Shown here piece by piece: positions 37,172-46,793 of a stretch of DNA of 64,000 bases. This DNA comes from Maribacter aquimaris (GTDB lineage: Bacteria; Bacteroidota; Bacteroidia; Flavobacteriales; Flavobacteriaceae). The DNA is taken from contig NZ_JABTCF010000007.1 in NCBI RefSeq assembly GCF_014596745.1, positions 62,001-126,000 of the forward strand, given 5' to 3'. The first letter of the stretch is position 1. Every line of letters starts with the position of its first letter. The translations under genes and the position numbers were made by a program. A model generated the notes under the pieces. The model made no database searches and was not told the DNA's origin. It saw only the letters and a program-made list of their open reading frames with translations.

Positions 37172-37995
37172 ATTCTAGCATTTTTATATTCCCCCAAAAC
37201 CCTAAAGTCATCTGACATGATTTCTAAAAGCGCCTTGGCCTTTGCAAAATTATTATATTCATCGAAGGTCACATCAACAAAAAAGGCATATTTCCATGGA
37301 GTTTCAATAATGGGCAATGACTGTATTTTGGTCAAATTCATGTTACAATCGCTCATCACATTCAACACTGTTGCGAGACTTCCTCTTTTATGATCGGTCA
37401 CAAAGCGGACCGAAGCCTTGTTTATTTCAGTTATAGGCCACTCCTTATTGGTGGTCTTTACAATAATAAATCGGGTCGAATTGTTCTTTATCGTCTGAAT
37501 ATCCGGAGCAATGATTTCCAAATCATATAAATCGGCAGCCACTTTGGGAGCTATGGCCGCAACACCCTTTAAGTGATTATCATGTATTTGCTTGGCGGTC
37601 TCTGCGGTATCAACATCCTCGACCACTTTTATATGGGGATATGTCTTTAAAAACTCACGACATTGCAGCAGGGCCATCGGGTGGGAACGGACTTCATGAA
37701 TATCCTCGATCGACTGTCCCTTTAAGGTCATAAGATTATGGTGGATGTTCAAATAATACTCCCCAATAATATGGAGTTTCTTATCATTAACAAGTGCGTA
37801 ATTGGGGATGATTGACCCCGCAATCGAATTTTCAATGGCCATTATCCCTTTATCCGCTGTCGCATCAAGCAGGCAGTCCACCAAGCCATGAAAGGACATA
37901 CACTCCACTAAATCAACCTCCTCCTTAAAATAATCCAGGGCCACCTGATGATGGTTAGACCCCTTGATTCCTTGTATGGCTATCTTTAAACCCAT
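37168..37995 (-). CDS. pheA: Prephenate dehydratase with ACT domain
   Basis: Converts prephenate to phenylpyruvate, the committed phenylalanine step. It has 275 residues: the dehydratase domain (about 1-180, with IAIQGIKGS, AIENSIAGSI and the catalytic NNSTRF) then an ACT domain (about 195-275). The Phe-binding ESRP motif of the ACT domain is replaced by QSLP, so feedback inhibition by Phe may be weakened. First structural gene of the aromatic operon, 41 bases after an attenuator terminator that ends a Phe/Tyr-rich leader. Confidence 0.94.
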   Translation of the reverse strand: MGLKIAIQGIKGSNHHQVALDYFKEEVDLVECMSFHGLVDCLLDATADKGIMAIENSIAGSIIPNYALVNDKKLHIIGEYYLNIHHNLMTLKGQSIEDIHEVRSHPMALLQCREFLKTYPHIKVVEDVDTAETAKQIHDNHLKGVAAIAPKVAADLYDLEIIAPDIQTIKNNSTRFIIVKTTNKEWPITEINKASVRFVTDHKRGSLATVLNVMSDCNMNLTKIQSLPIIETPWKYAFFVDVTFDEYNNFAKAKALLEIMSDDFRVLGEYKNARI

Positions 37996-38030
37996 TTTTA
38001 TCCGATATAATAAAACTGATATTTTTCAAC

Positions 38031-38058
38031 AAAAAAAGTCCCGTTTTTCACGGGACTT
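38031..38058 (-). terminator. Attenuator terminator of the pheA leader
   Basis: On the minus strand AAGTCCCGT and ACGGGACTT form a perfect 9-base stem with a 5-base loop, followed immediately by seven T. It lies before pheA, not after a gene, and so is a conditional terminator. Confidence 0.85.
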
Positions 38059-38181
38059 AATGTTATATATAATGTTTGCAATACACTACAACAGTCCCGT
38101 CTCCCTCTTATAAAAGAAGAAAAAATAAAAACCGTTAAAGAAATACTGCTTTGTCATTGTCATGTAAATCTGGGACTAAGG
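38036..38181 (-). promoter_or_regulatory. Phe/Tyr transcription attenuator
   Basis: Four complementary segments on the minus-strand transcript: segment 1 with AGUCCC (38172-38177), segment 2 ACGGGACU (38093-38100) overlapping the end of the leader peptide, segment 3 AGUCCCGU (38050-38057), and segment 4 ACGGGACU (38037-38044) plus a U run. Pairing 3:4 is the terminator; 2:3 (8 base pairs) is the antiterminator; 1:2 can pair 6-7 bases. A ribosome stalled on Phe/Tyr codons leaves segment 2 free and lets the operon be transcribed; one reaching the stop covers segment 2 and allows termination. This is inferred from sequence and has the classic logic of pheA attenuators. Confidence 0.85.
38086..38163 (-). 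CDS. Phe/Tyr-rich attenuation leader peptide
   Basis: A 25-codon reading frame from ATG 38163 (a second ATG is at 38157) to TAG at 38086. Its core YFFNGFYFFFFY has ten aromatic residues of twelve: seven Phe and three Tyr in the whole peptide. The last codons overlap segment 2 of the attenuator. The density of Phe/Tyr codons immediately before a terminator that precedes pheA and tyrA is very unlikely by chance. It is functionally like enterobacterial PheL, but includes Tyr, which fits an operon serving both amino acids. Confidence 0.85.
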   Translation of the reverse strand: MTMTKQYFFNGFYFFFFYKRETGLL

Positions 38182-38201
38182 TAATTATTAAATTTAAAAA
38201 A

Positions 38202-38209
38202 CAAATTCA
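38202..38209 (-). promoter_or_regulatory. Weak candidate promoter of the pheA leader
   Basis: The minus strand reads TGAATTTG, one mismatch from TAnnTTTG. A start near 38196 would include all four attenuator segments. No -33 TTG at proper spacing is seen, so this is tentative. Confidence 0.25.
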
Positions 38210-38280
38210 AAGTCGTTCTTTTTTTGATTTTTTTTACAAAAACTTATTTAATTGCATAATTTTCTTTAAATCAACCTTTA

Positions 38281-39378
38281 TTATTGGGAATCAGCAAGGA
38301 AAATATCGATCATTGCATCCAAGACATCCTGAATACGAGGGTTTGTACAATTCGTCAGAATGGAAAAAACCATTTGTTCATTAGGGTAAATAAAGAGATT
38401 GGAGTAACCGCCCACGCCATTCCCTACATGACCAAAATAAGGTCTTCCCTTTTTATCCTCACTAACCTGCCAACCCAAGCCATAATAGGTAGCCTTTCCA
38501 TTTATCTTTTCGGTAGTGAGAAATTCGGAAAATACAGCATCGTGCAAAATCTCCTTCTTCAGATACGCCTGTCCGAACTTGGCCATATCATCGGAAGTTG
38601 ACAAATATCCACCACCAGCCAGTTTATAGGTGTTGTTTACAGGCATCGCTTTATAAAATCCTGATTTTCTTCTTGAATAGAAGGTAGCCAGATGGTCGTT
38701 CTTCCCATCTGTCATTTCAATTGCACTAGATTCGGAACCCTCACCAAAAGTATGGGTCAACCCAAAAGGCCCAAGTACCTTTTCGTCAACATAGTCCCCA
38801 AAGGGTACCCCACTTGCTTCTTGCATGGCCAAAGAAATCAATACCCAATCATAACTATTGTAATGATAATCGGTCCCTGGTTTAAAAAGTAGGTCATCAT
38901 TCTTGAATATCCGTAGGCTATCCTTTATGGAGTACGGTTCGTTCAAACCGTATTCCTTTCCTTTATACCCACGAATCCCCGCCGTATGGCTTGCCAACTG
39001 TCGTATAGTGAAATCATATTCCTTCTTCGGGAAATAAGGAACATAGTCATATAGGGAAGCATCCAAGTCAATAGCCCCCTCCTTAACCATTTGGGCCAAG
39101 GCGGTCGCTGCAATATTTTTGGAAACACTGGCAATCCTGAAGATGGTTCGTTTCGGATCTACCTTTACCCGTTTCCCTACATCCGCATAACCATATCCCT
39201 TTTGAAATAAAACCTCTCCTTTCTCAAGTACCGTGATGGCGAGCCCTGGAATCTTTTTTTCAATTATAAGGCCGTTGAGCAGGTCATCTACCCCAGTTAA
39301 TCCCTCCAAAGTTGGATGTAGTTGCTTTTCACTTTTGGAAGTGAAAAGGTCTTTCAGATATGTGATAAAGGATTTCAA
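38281..39378 (-). CDS. Serine hydrolase of the beta-lactamase/PBP4 family
   Basis: Protein of 365 residues with the penicillin-binding fold: SxxK as SVSK near residue 84, a Y-x-N-like element read as YHYNS, and GHVGNGVGGYSN near the C terminus. Such proteins are esterases, D-aminopeptidases or beta-lactamase-like enzymes; the substrate is not readable. The first possible start is TTG at 39378. No signal peptide is evident, so it may be cytoplasmic or have a misplaced start. It ends just before the pheA leader. Confidence 0.82.
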   Translation of the reverse strand: MKSFITYLKDLFTSKSEKQLHPTLEGLTGVDDLLNGLIIEKKIPGLAITVLEKGEVLFQKGYGYADVGKRVKVDPKRTIFRIASVSKNIAATALAQMVKEGAIDLDASLYDYVPYFPKKEYDFTIRQLASHTAGIRGYKGKEYGLNEPYSIKDSLRIFKNDDLLFKPGTDYHYNSYDWVLISLAMQEASGVPFGDYVDEKVLGPFGLTHTFGEGSESSAIEMTDGKNDHLATFYSRRKSGFYKAMPVNNTYKLAGGGYLSTSDDMAKFGQAYLKKEILHDAVFSEFLTTEKINGKATYYGLGWQVSEDKKGRPYFGHVGNGVGGYSNLFIYPNEQMVFSILTNCTNPRIQDVLDAMIDIFLADSQ

Positions 39379-39497
39379 TACCGTACAATTTTTTATGCCC
39401 GCTGATAAAGAATCGAGCGTCCTGATTACCCCTGTCCTAAAAAGACCGGGATACTTTGCCGTTCATATACCTAGGTAGAAAACAAGTCCTTTTTAAT

Positions 39498-40301
39498 TCA
39501 ATCCTTAAAAATAAGCTTTCCGGTATACAATTCCTCAATATCGACGGTATCCGGCTGGTGGTAACTAATGACATCACCCGTACCCCTAATTATCCCGGAA
39601 ATCGATTCTTGTGGATTTATTTGGATATCGTTGGTTCCACGATGGTTTAAACTTACTGCATTGGCGATTAGGTTTTCGGCTTCGATCCTTGAATCCCCAG
39701 CAGCAATATTGATATACAAACTATTTGTAGTTCCTTTTAACTTGAAATAGGCAATACCATTGACGGTAATAGACAGACTATTGGTATTTAAATCCAAGTC
39801 AAATTCCCCATCCGTGGTTTCCGCTTCTGGATCGGTGAAACTCTCTGAATACAATTTAAGACTTTCATAACCTAGTACGCCGTCACTGGTAATGGGTAAC
39901 CCCGTACTACTTCTGATTTCAGTAATGTTCGGTGCCGTCACATACACTTTGGTGACACCGTAATCCCTAAAAAGATTGCAGCCATTATCATTGCGCAGCA
40001 ACAATCGTCCATCCTCAACTTCCGCCGTAATATTTTTTTGTAAAAATTCACCAGTTTCAATCTCAACCTTTTGAACATCACCCTGTTTCAAAACTAGACT
40101 AACCTTTTCAAATACCGTTATTTTAGAGAAACTTGATACCTCTATTTCGGTTCGAACAATCTCCCCGGTATCTTTAAAACAATCCGGGGCATCCTCACTG
40201 TTGCAAGAAAAAAGGAAAAACACGAAAACGACCATGAGCCCCTTGAATGCCCCATAGTATACCTTGTTATCTATGAACTTTGTTTTTTCCATTTGCAACA
40301 T
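39498..40301 (-). CDS. DUF2807 (head GIN-domain) lipoprotein-like protein
   Basis: Protein of 267 residues with a hydrophobic N-terminal segment (about 17-32) that ends in LFSCN, a plausible lipobox Cys. The rest is beta-rich with EVSSFSKITVFEKVSLVLKQGD and a late IRGTGDVISYHQPD, the pattern of GIN/DUF2807 proteins. Probably a surface-anchored lipoprotein. Start ATG at 40301 or 40292. It follows the PagL-like gene by eight bases. Confidence 0.8.
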   Translation of the reverse strand: MLQMEKTKFIDNKVYYGAFKGLMVVFVFFLFSCNSEDAPDCFKDTGEIVRTEIEVSSFSKITVFEKVSLVLKQGDVQKVEIETGEFLQKNITAEVEDGRLLLRNDNGCNLFRDYGVTKVYVTAPNITEIRSSTGLPITSDGVLGYESLKLYSESFTDPEAETTDGEFDLDLNTNSLSITVNGIAYFKLKGTTNSLYINIAAGDSRIEAENLIANAVSLNHRGTNDIQINPQESISGIIRGTGDVISYHQPDTVDIEELYTGKLIFKD

Positions 40302-40309
40302 TACATCTT

Positions 40310-41410
40310 TTATAACCTAACCCCTATTCCAAATTCAACAGCTTCAGCCTTTGCCCCATGGGACTTTAAGGTTACCGCCCCGAATACCTTATTGCCAAAA
40401 TAACGTTTCAAACCGACCCTATTGTACATTCGACCTTCAAAATCAAAAGGATAATATACATAGTAGCCCAATTGGGTTATGACCGACATTCTATTAATGA
40501 ATAGTTCATGACCTAAAAAGACCCCTACACGCTTATAGTCATCATCTGCCGAAACCCCATTCTCTGGAAAGGCAATAGACTGAAAACGAATCAATTCCTT
40601 TAAAAAACGGGAAAAATAGATGTCACCCCCTAATTGGATCGCACTTTTTCTCCCCAATCGCTTATCGGCATAGGCTGAGACAATATAAAAGGGGTATTGC
40701 CCCATATCTATAACATCGCTCTCATTCAATCCGGCCCGGAAAACCAAATTATATTTAATAGGTTCTGTTATTTTTTCTTTTTCCCGTGTCGGTAAAAAGG
40801 CTATTTCCTCCCCTCCGTCCAAATCATAGGTCAAACCCGCATTCAGGGCAAAGGTATTGGTCGATGTGTTGGGAGCCCTAAAGTTCGCATTGGAATAATG
40901 GATCAATGTGATACCCGCTTTAAAGCCCAGCCCTTTGAATATATTTTCCTTATGGTAATTCAACATTAAATACGTCGAACTCAACAAACGGGAACCATAG
41001 GCATTGTTCCGGAAGTTATCATACTTATCATATGGATTGGTATTGTACGCAATACCCTGCCCAATTCGGAACTGCATTAAACGCTTAAAAAAATAGAAAT
41101 TGTAATGGGCATAAAGTCCGTAATTTTCACCCAAAGTACTATTGTTCATATTCTGATAAATGAACGACCCCCCGATATCGGGATAATTAAAATCTTCTTG
41201 CCAGGCCTCATCCCCGTAAGTTTTGCGATTATAACTAAAGATCAACCCTGCCGGATGATTCGATATTAAGTGGGAAATATCGGTATTATGAAGTAATACC
41301 GAACCATAAAACTGATCTAGACCAATAGTATATTTCTTTGTTTTTCCATTGTTCTGGGAAAAACCAATAGTACATACAAACAGCAAAACGGGGAGTAACC
41401 TTAGGTTCAT
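40310..41410 (-). CDS. PagL-like acyloxyacyl hydrolase, outer-membrane barrel
   Basis: Outer-membrane protein of 366 residues with a signal peptide ending at GFSQ (about residue 19). The barrel has an HYSNAN segment (about residue 187), matching the H-x-SNA active-site motif of PagL lipid A 3-O-deacylases, and ends in VEFGIGVRL. It may deacylate lipid A. The ATG at 41410 is preferred; an upstream TTG at 41419 adds three residues. It forms a pair with the downstream GIN-domain gene. Confidence 0.8.
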   Translation of the reverse strand: MNLRLLPVLLFVCTIGFSQNNGKTKKYTIGLDQFYGSVLLHNTDISHLISNHPAGLIFSYNRKTYGDEAWQEDFNYPDIGGSFIYQNMNNSTLGENYGLYAHYNFYFFKRLMQFRIGQGIAYNTNPYDKYDNFRNNAYGSRLLSSTYLMLNYHKENIFKGLGFKAGITLIHYSNANFRAPNTSTNTFALNAGLTYDLDGGEEIAFLPTREKEKITEPIKYNLVFRAGLNESDVIDMGQYPFYIVSAYADKRLGRKSAIQLGGDIYFSRFLKELIRFQSIAFPENGVSADDDYKRVGVFLGHELFINRMSVITQLGYYVYYPFDFEGRMYNRVGLKRYFGNKVFGAVTLKSHGAKAEAVEFGIGVRL

Positions 41411-41512
41411 GAAGTGCAAAAGAAATTTTATGGTGCTTTAGGCACGGCGCGAAGTTAACACATTTGTTTTACACCTTGTAATACCAACCGCCGTTGAACG
41501 AATTTCAAAAAA

Positions 41513-42466
41513 TCAAAACACCTCTTTGGCTATGGCATGGATATTATCCGATTTGCCCATAGAATAGTAATGCAAAACCGGAACCCCATATTCCTTTAAT
41601 TCTTTTGACTGTTGGATGGCCCATTCCACGCCCACTTGGCGAACCGCCTTATTATCAGTACAGGCATCAACGGCATCGATTAAATCCTGGGGTAGGTCTA
41701 TTCTAAAAACCTGGGGCAACAATTGCAGATGTCTTTTTACCGCAATCGGTTTTATCCCTGGAATAATCGGAACGGTAATCCCCATATTTCTAGCGGCTTC
41801 AACAAATTGAAAGAACTTTTGATTGTCGAAGAACATCTGAGTTACCACATAATCGGCACCTGCATCAACCTTCTCCTTTAATCGCTTTAGATCGGATTGT
41901 AGGGAGGGGGCTTCCAAATGTTTTTCAGGATACCCTGCCACGCCGATACAGAAATCCGCATGCTCATCCTTTTCGATGACTTCGTGAAGGTATTTCCCAT
42001 GATTCAAATCATTGATCTGCTCCACCAAATTGAGGGCAAAGGAATGTCCTCCTTTGGTAGGTTCAAAATATTTCTGTTCCCTTCGGGCATCTCCTCTTAA
42101 TGCCATCACATTCTCTATACCTAGATAATGGCAATCAATCAGCACATATTCGGTTTCTTCCTTGGTAAACCCTCCACATAAGATATGTGGAACTGTCTCC
42201 ACTTGATATTTATGCTGTATGGAAGCGCAAATACCAACCGTACCAGGGCGCATACGTGTCAATTTCTTATCCAAAAGTCCGTCACGATCAATATAGACAT
42301 ATTCTTCACGAGAGGTCGTAACATCTATAAACGGCGGCTTAAACTCCATCAAGGGGTCTATATTATTATATAATTCCTGTATGTTTTTTCCTTTTACAGG
42401 CGGAATCAATTCAAAGGAGAACAAAGTCTCTCCTTTGGCATTTTTTATGTGGTCCGTTATTTTCAT
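41513..42466 (-). CDS. metF: 5,10-Methylenetetrahydrofolate reductase
   Basis: FAD-dependent enzyme making 5-methyl-THF for MetH. It has 317 residues: FSFELIPPVKGKNI at the start, TSREEY, ALRGDARRE and TQMFFDNQKFFQFVEAARNMG. Length and motifs are normal for MTHFR catalytic domains. It is downstream of metH on the same strand, separated by a 437-base region with a tandem repeat array, so methyl donor supply and use are neighbours. Confidence 0.95.
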   Translation of the reverse strand: MKITDHIKNAKGETLFSFELIPPVKGKNIQELYNNIDPLMEFKPPFIDVTTSREEYVYIDRDGLLDKKLTRMRPGTVGICASIQHKYQVETVPHILCGGFTKEETEYVLIDCHYLGIENVMALRGDARREQKYFEPTKGGHSFALNLVEQINDLNHGKYLHEVIEKDEHADFCIGVAGYPEKHLEAPSLQSDLKRLKEKVDAGADYVVTQMFFDNQKFFQFVEAARNMGITVPIIPGIKPIAVKRHLQLLPQVFRIDLPQDLIDAVDACTDNKAVRQVGVEWAIQQSKELKEYGVPVLHYYSMGKSDNIHAIAKEVF

Positions 42467-42469
42467 ATA

Positions 42470-42490
42470 TGCTGAACTTGTTTCAGTATG
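42470..42490. repeat. Intergenic palindrome (GAACTTGTT type)
   Basis: TGCTGAACTTGTTTCAGTA is an imperfect palindrome just upstream of metF. A related element lies at 62391-62411 upstream of metK. No match to a named regulator recognised. Confidence 0.5.
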
Positions 42491-42573
42491 TAATATTCAT
42501 TTTCATTTTAGTGATAACCCTACTTGGTTGGGCTATCCGTTTTTTTTGCGATTTCTGCGAGATTTGTTATATA

Positions 42574-42600
42574 CCTACAAGGTTTTAAAAACCTTGCAGG
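42574..42600. repeat. Intergenic palindrome at the edge of the repeat array
   Basis: Arms CCTACAAGGTTTT and AAAACCTTGCAGG form a near-perfect hairpin. Its right arm is also the first unit of the 16-bp array. A degenerate copy lies at 46898-46924. Confidence 0.6.
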
Positions 42601-42846
42601 AATCAAATCTCGCAGAAATCAAACCTCACAGGAATCAATCTTGCAGGACCTAAATCTCGCAGGAATCAAACCTTGCAGGAATCAAATCTTGCAGGAATCA
42701 AACCTCACAGGAATCAAATCTTGCTGGAATCAAACCTTGCAGGAATCAAATCTTGCAGGAATCAAACCTCACAGGAATCAAATCTTGCTGGAATCAAACC
42801 TTGCAGGAATCAAACCTCACAGGAATCAAACCTTGCAGGGGCAGAA
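42591..42846. repeat. Tandem array of about sixteen 16-bp units
   Basis: Consensus ACCTTGCAGGAATCAA with variants at a few positions (A[CT]CT[TC][GA]C[AT]GGAATCAA). Fifteen full-length or nearly full units and a degenerate final one are visible; one unit is 15 bases. Four-unit blocks repeat, giving a 64-bp higher-order period: units 6-9 are repeated as units 10-13. Because 16 is not a multiple of three, all frames show period-16 peptides, which I treat as artefacts. It lies between metH and metF, so it would be transcribed as part of the leader of metF. Confidence 0.92.
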
Positions 42847-42903
42847 AAATACCGCTACCCTGCCATTCCAATCGCAGTCAAGAACCTTGAGGCAAAACGA
42901 TGC

Positions 42904-45630
42904 TCAATCCTCACTAATATTTGGGGATAACCATTTCTGGGCTTCCTCGATTGGCATCCCCTTTCGCTCCGCAAAATCCCTTACCTGATCCTCCTTTATT
43001 TTCCCTAATCCAAAATAGCGGGCCTCGGGATTTGCAAAATAATACCCGCTTACACTTGCAGCAGGCCACATGGCCAAGCTCTCGGTAAGTTCAACACCTA
43101 TTTTTTCCTTAACCCCCAAAACCTCCCATAGGGTCAATTTTTCCAAATGGTCGGGACAGGCAGGATACCCAGGTGCCGGCCGTATACCTTTATAGCTTTC
43201 GTTTATCAATTCCTCATTACTCAATTCCTCATCCTTTTCATAGCCCCAATACCTCATACGAACCTCTTTATGCAGATACTCTGCAAAGGCCTCTGCCAAT
43301 CGATCGGCCAAGGCCTTGATCATTATGGCGTTGTAATCATCATGGTCCTTTACAAATTCATCGGCCAATTCGGCCGTACCAAATCCTGTACTTACACAAA
43401 AACATCCAATATAATCCTCTATTCCTTCATCCTTGGGCGCAATGAAATCCGACAAGGCAAAATTAGGTACTCCTTCCCGCTTTTTCAATTGTTGCCGTAA
43501 CGTACGGAAAACAAATTTCTTATCCTCCCCCTCTATTTCAATATCATCCTCTTGGACAGTATTCGCCTTGAACAAACCAAAAACCGCTTTTGCTTTCAAC
43601 AGTTTATTCCGTAATACATCTTTTAACATATCCTGGGCATCAGAAAATAGTTCTTTGGCCTGCACACCGACTACCTCATCGGTTAAAATAGCCGGATACC
43701 TTCCGTGGAGCTCCCAACTTCTAAAAAAAGGTGTCCAATCTATAAAAGGCAATAGTTTACCAAGATCTAAATCTTCTATGACCTGAATACCCATGGTCGT
43801 AGGCTTTACGATATTCGTGTTCTTCCAATCAATCTGGAATTTGTTCGCCCTTGCATCTGCCAATGACCGATACTCTTTATGTTTCGCACGGTTCTTAAAT
43901 TTGTCACGAAACGTTTCATAATCCAACTTTATCGATTGTTTATACGTGTCGGAAGTTTCTTTTTGCAACAAATCGCCAACGACGGTCACTGCCCTGGACG
44001 CATCGTTTACATGCACCACCGCATTCTGGTATTCGATATCGATTTTCACTGCGGTATGGGCCTTACTCGTGGTCGCCCCTCCTATAAGCAAGGGTACATT
44101 GAAATTCTGACGCTGCATTTCCTTGGCCAAAAACACCATCTCATCCAACGACGGAGTAATCAGACCACTTAAACCAATGATGTCGACATTTTCCTTTTTA
44201 GCAGCCTCTATAATCTTTTCCGGGGGAACCATTACCCCAAGGTCAATGATCTCATAATTATTACAGGCCAAAACAACACTCACTATATTTTTTCCGATGT
44301 CATGTACATCGCCCTTAACAGTTGCCATAAGGATTTTTCCTGCCGCACCCCCAGCAACCGCATCTGGATTGTTTCTTTTCTCCTCTTCTATATACGGCAA
44401 AAGATAGGCCACTGCTTTTTTCATGACCCGGGCCGATTTCACAACTTGTGGCAAGAACATTTTCCCACTTCCAAACAGGTCACCAACTACATTCATACCT
44501 GTCATTAAATGTCCCTCAATAACCTCTATGGGTTTGTCGACACTTTTCCTGGCTGTTTCAACATCCTCTACGATATATTGGTCAATACCTTTTACCAAAG
44601 CACGGGTGATCCTATTTTGTAATGGTTCTTCCCTCCATGATAGATCTATCTTATTTTCCTTGGCTTTTCCGACAACCGATTCGGCAAAATCGAGCAATCG
44701 CTCTGTGGCATCATCCCTACGATCCAGGATTACATCCTCGACATGTTCCAATAAATCCTTTGGGATATCATCATAAACCTCCAACATCGTTGGGTTCACG
44801 ATTCCCATATTCATCCCTGCTTTTATCGCATGGTACAGGAAAACCGAATGCATGGCCTCCCTCACAGGATTGTTTCCCCGAAAACTAAAGGAAACATTAC
44901 TTATTCCCCCACTGACACTACTGTAAGGCAAATTTTCCCTTACCCATTTCGTTGCCTCGATAAAGTCGATCGCATTCCGTCTATGTTCATCCATACCCGT
45001 CGCCACTGGGAATACGTTCAAGTCGAAAATAATATCCTCGGGAGCGAATTTCACTTCATTGACCAAAATGTCGTAGGACCGTTTGGTAATCTCGATCCTG
45101 CGCTCAAGATTATCGGCCTGGCCGACCTCATCAAAAGCCATCACCACGACGGCAGCACCATAACGCCTGATCAGTTTGGCGTGCTGTACAAATTGCTCCT
45201 TACCTTCTTTAAGACTTATGGAGTTTACAACGGATTTTCCCTGAACGACCTGTAACCCTGCCTCGATAATCTCCCATTTGGAACTATCGATCATAATGGG
45301 CACCCGTGCAATATCGGGTTCTGCCATTAAAAGGTTCAGGTACTTTACCATAGCCTCTTTGCCTTCAATCAGGCCATCATCCATATTGATATCGATGACC
45401 TGGGCACCTCCCTCAACCTGATGGCGGGCAACGTCAAGGGCTTCCTCAAATTTCTCTTCTTTGATAAGACGAAGGAATTTCCTTGATCCGGCCACATTGG
45501 TCCGTTCCCCTACATTAATAAAATTGCTTTCAGGTGTAACTATCAGGGGTTCAAGACCACTAAGCTTGAGACATCTGTTCCCTTGATGATTGCCGACCCT
45601 TGATAGTATGTTGGCCTCTTCATTTATCAT
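42904..45630 (-). CDS. metH: Cobalamin-dependent methionine synthase, C-terminal subunit
   Basis: 908-residue protein that carries the folate, B12 and activation modules of MetH; the homocysteine module is a separate upstream gene. Order: pterin-binding domain (about 20-290, [15 protein letters not shown]), cap and B12-binding domain with DVHDIGKN around residue 440, and the activation domain (about 600-908, with [15 protein letters not shown] and [20 protein letters not shown]). It uses 5-methyl-THF from MetF. The start ATG at 45630 may be a little early; conservation begins near KLSGLEPL. Confidence 0.94.
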   Translation of the reverse strand: MINEEANILSRVGNHQGNRCLKLSGLEPLIVTPESNFINVGERTNVAGSRKFLRLIKEEKFEEALDVARHQVEGGAQVIDINMDDGLIEGKEAMVKYLNLLMAEPDIARVPIMIDSSKWEIIEAGLQVVQGKSVVNSISLKEGKEQFVQHAKLIRRYGAAVVVMAFDEVGQADNLERRIEITKRSYDILVNEVKFAPEDIIFDLNVFPVATGMDEHRRNAIDFIEATKWVRENLPYSSVSGGISNVSFSFRGNNPVREAMHSVFLYHAIKAGMNMGIVNPTMLEVYDDIPKDLLEHVEDVILDRRDDATERLLDFAESVVGKAKENKIDLSWREEPLQNRITRALVKGIDQYIVEDVETARKSVDKPIEVIEGHLMTGMNVVGDLFGSGKMFLPQVVKSARVMKKAVAYLLPYIEEEKRNNPDAVAGGAAGKILMATVKGDVHDIGKNIVSVVLACNNYEIIDLGVMVPPEKIIEAAKKENVDIIGLSGLITPSLDEMVFLAKEMQRQNFNVPLLIGGATTSKAHTAVKIDIEYQNAVVHVNDASRAVTVVGDLLQKETSDTYKQSIKLDYETFRDKFKNRAKHKEYRSLADARANKFQIDWKNTNIVKPTTMGIQVIEDLDLGKLLPFIDWTPFFRSWELHGRYPAILTDEVVGVQAKELFSDAQDMLKDVLRNKLLKAKAVFGLFKANTVQEDDIEIEGEDKKFVFRTLRQQLKKREGVPNFALSDFIAPKDEGIEDYIGCFCVSTGFGTAELADEFVKDHDDYNAIMIKALADRLAEAFAEYLHKEVRMRYWGYEKDEELSNEELINESYKGIRPAPGYPACPDHLEKLTLWEVLGVKEKIGVELTESLAMWPAASVSGYYFANPEARYFGLGKIKEDQVRDFAERKGMPIEEAQKWLSPNISED

Positions 45631-45794
45631 CGAATATTGTTTTTACACTAATTGATAAATTCATTTTGCGATTTATTACTCTTTACCACTTTTCCTACGA
45701 GGGTTTAATACCTTCCTTTTTCAAGGAATCCTTATCTCTATGGATATTGGGACTCCCTTGTAGCGTCCCTTTCCAAACACACCCCATACCGGAA

Positions 45795-46793
45795 CTATAT
45801 ACTACCAACCTTTCTAGGTTTATAATCCTTCACCAATGCTGCCATGGCTGAAATATGTTCTGGGGTTGTTCCACAACAACCACCCACAATATTCACCAAA
45901 CCCTTTTCCATATATTCCTTAATTTGGGCTGCCATCTGCCCTGCAGTCTCATCGTATTCCCCAAAGGGATTTGGAAGACCTGCATTTGGGTGGGCAGAAA
46001 CGGCAAAATCCGTTTTTGCCGCCAAGACCTCTAAATGTGGCACCAATTGACTTGCTCCCAAGGCACAATTAAAACCTACCGAAAGTATTGGAATATGTGA
46101 TATTGAAATCAAGAATGCCTCTGCTGTTTGTCCGGACAAGGTTCTCCCGGAGGCATCGGTAATCGTACCACTCACCATCACAGGAATATCAATATTCCGT
46201 TCTTCTTTCACCTCTTCAATGGCAAAAAGCGCAGCCTTGGCATTTAAGGTATCGAAAATAGTCTCAACAAGTAACAAATCAACACCACCGTCTACCAAAG
46301 CCTCTATTTGCTGTTTATAGGCCAATCGCAAATCATTGAAGGAAACAGCCCTGTACCCTGGGTCGTTAACATCGGGGGACATACTTGCTGTTTTATTGGT
46401 AGGACCTATACTACCCGCAACAAACCTAGGTTTATCGGGTTCGTTATCCGTAAATTCGTCTGCCACTTTCCTAGCAATTTGGGCTGCTTCATAGTTAAGT
46501 TCATGTACCAGATCCTCCATATGGTAATCGGCCATGGCTATGGTTGTACTGGAAAAGGTGTTGGTCTCTATAATATCGGCACCTGCCTCAAGGTACTTTG
46601 CATGAATGGCGGCAATGGCCTCTGGTTGTGTCAGGGATAAAAGATCATTATTACCCTGTAACGGACTAGGCCAATCCTTGAATCGTTCACCGCGAAAATC
46701 AGCCTCAGTGAATTTATAACGTTGTAGCATGGTACCCATGGCACCATCTAAAATCAAAATTCGCTCCTTTAATATTTTTTTTATGTCTCTCAT
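45795..46793 (-). CDS. metH: Methionine synthase, homocysteine-binding subunit
   Basis: 332-residue homocysteine S-methyltransferase module, equal to the N-terminal domain of E. coli MetH. It begins [26 protein letters not shown]. The zinc-ligand cysteines are visible in NCALGA and [10 protein letters not shown]. The ATG at 46793 is preferred; a longer reading begins at TTG 46808. The gene stops 164 bases before the C-terminal subunit gene, so MetH is naturally split. A SAM-I riboswitch lies upstream. Confidence 0.93.
   Translation of the reverse strand: MRDIKKILKERILILDGAMGTMLQRYKFTEADFRGERFKDWPSPLQGNNDLLSLTQPEAIAAIHAKYLEAGADIIETNTFSSTTIAMADYHMEDLVHELNYEAAQIARKVADEFTDNEPDKPRFVAGSIGPTNKTASMSPDVNDPGYRAVSFNDLRLAYKQQIEALVDGGVDLLLVETIFDTLNAKAALFAIEEVKEERNIDIPVMVSGTITDASGRTLSGQTAEAFLISISHIPILSVGFNCALGASQLVPHLEVLAAKTDFAVSAHPNAGLPNPFGEYDETAGQMAAQIKEYMEKGLVNIVGGCCGTTPEHISAMAALVKDYKPRKVGSI

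Noticed and set aside
42591-42846. CRISPR array
   Set aside because: Units are 16 bp and directly adjacent with no spacers, and no cas genes are present.
42524-42988. Open frames of 154 and 85 residues with repeated ESNLAGIKPHRN-like peptides across the repeat array
   Set aside because: The 16-bp unit is not a multiple of three, so stop-free repeats appear in several frames by construction. The frame also runs into the end of metH, and no start signal or known protein is visible.
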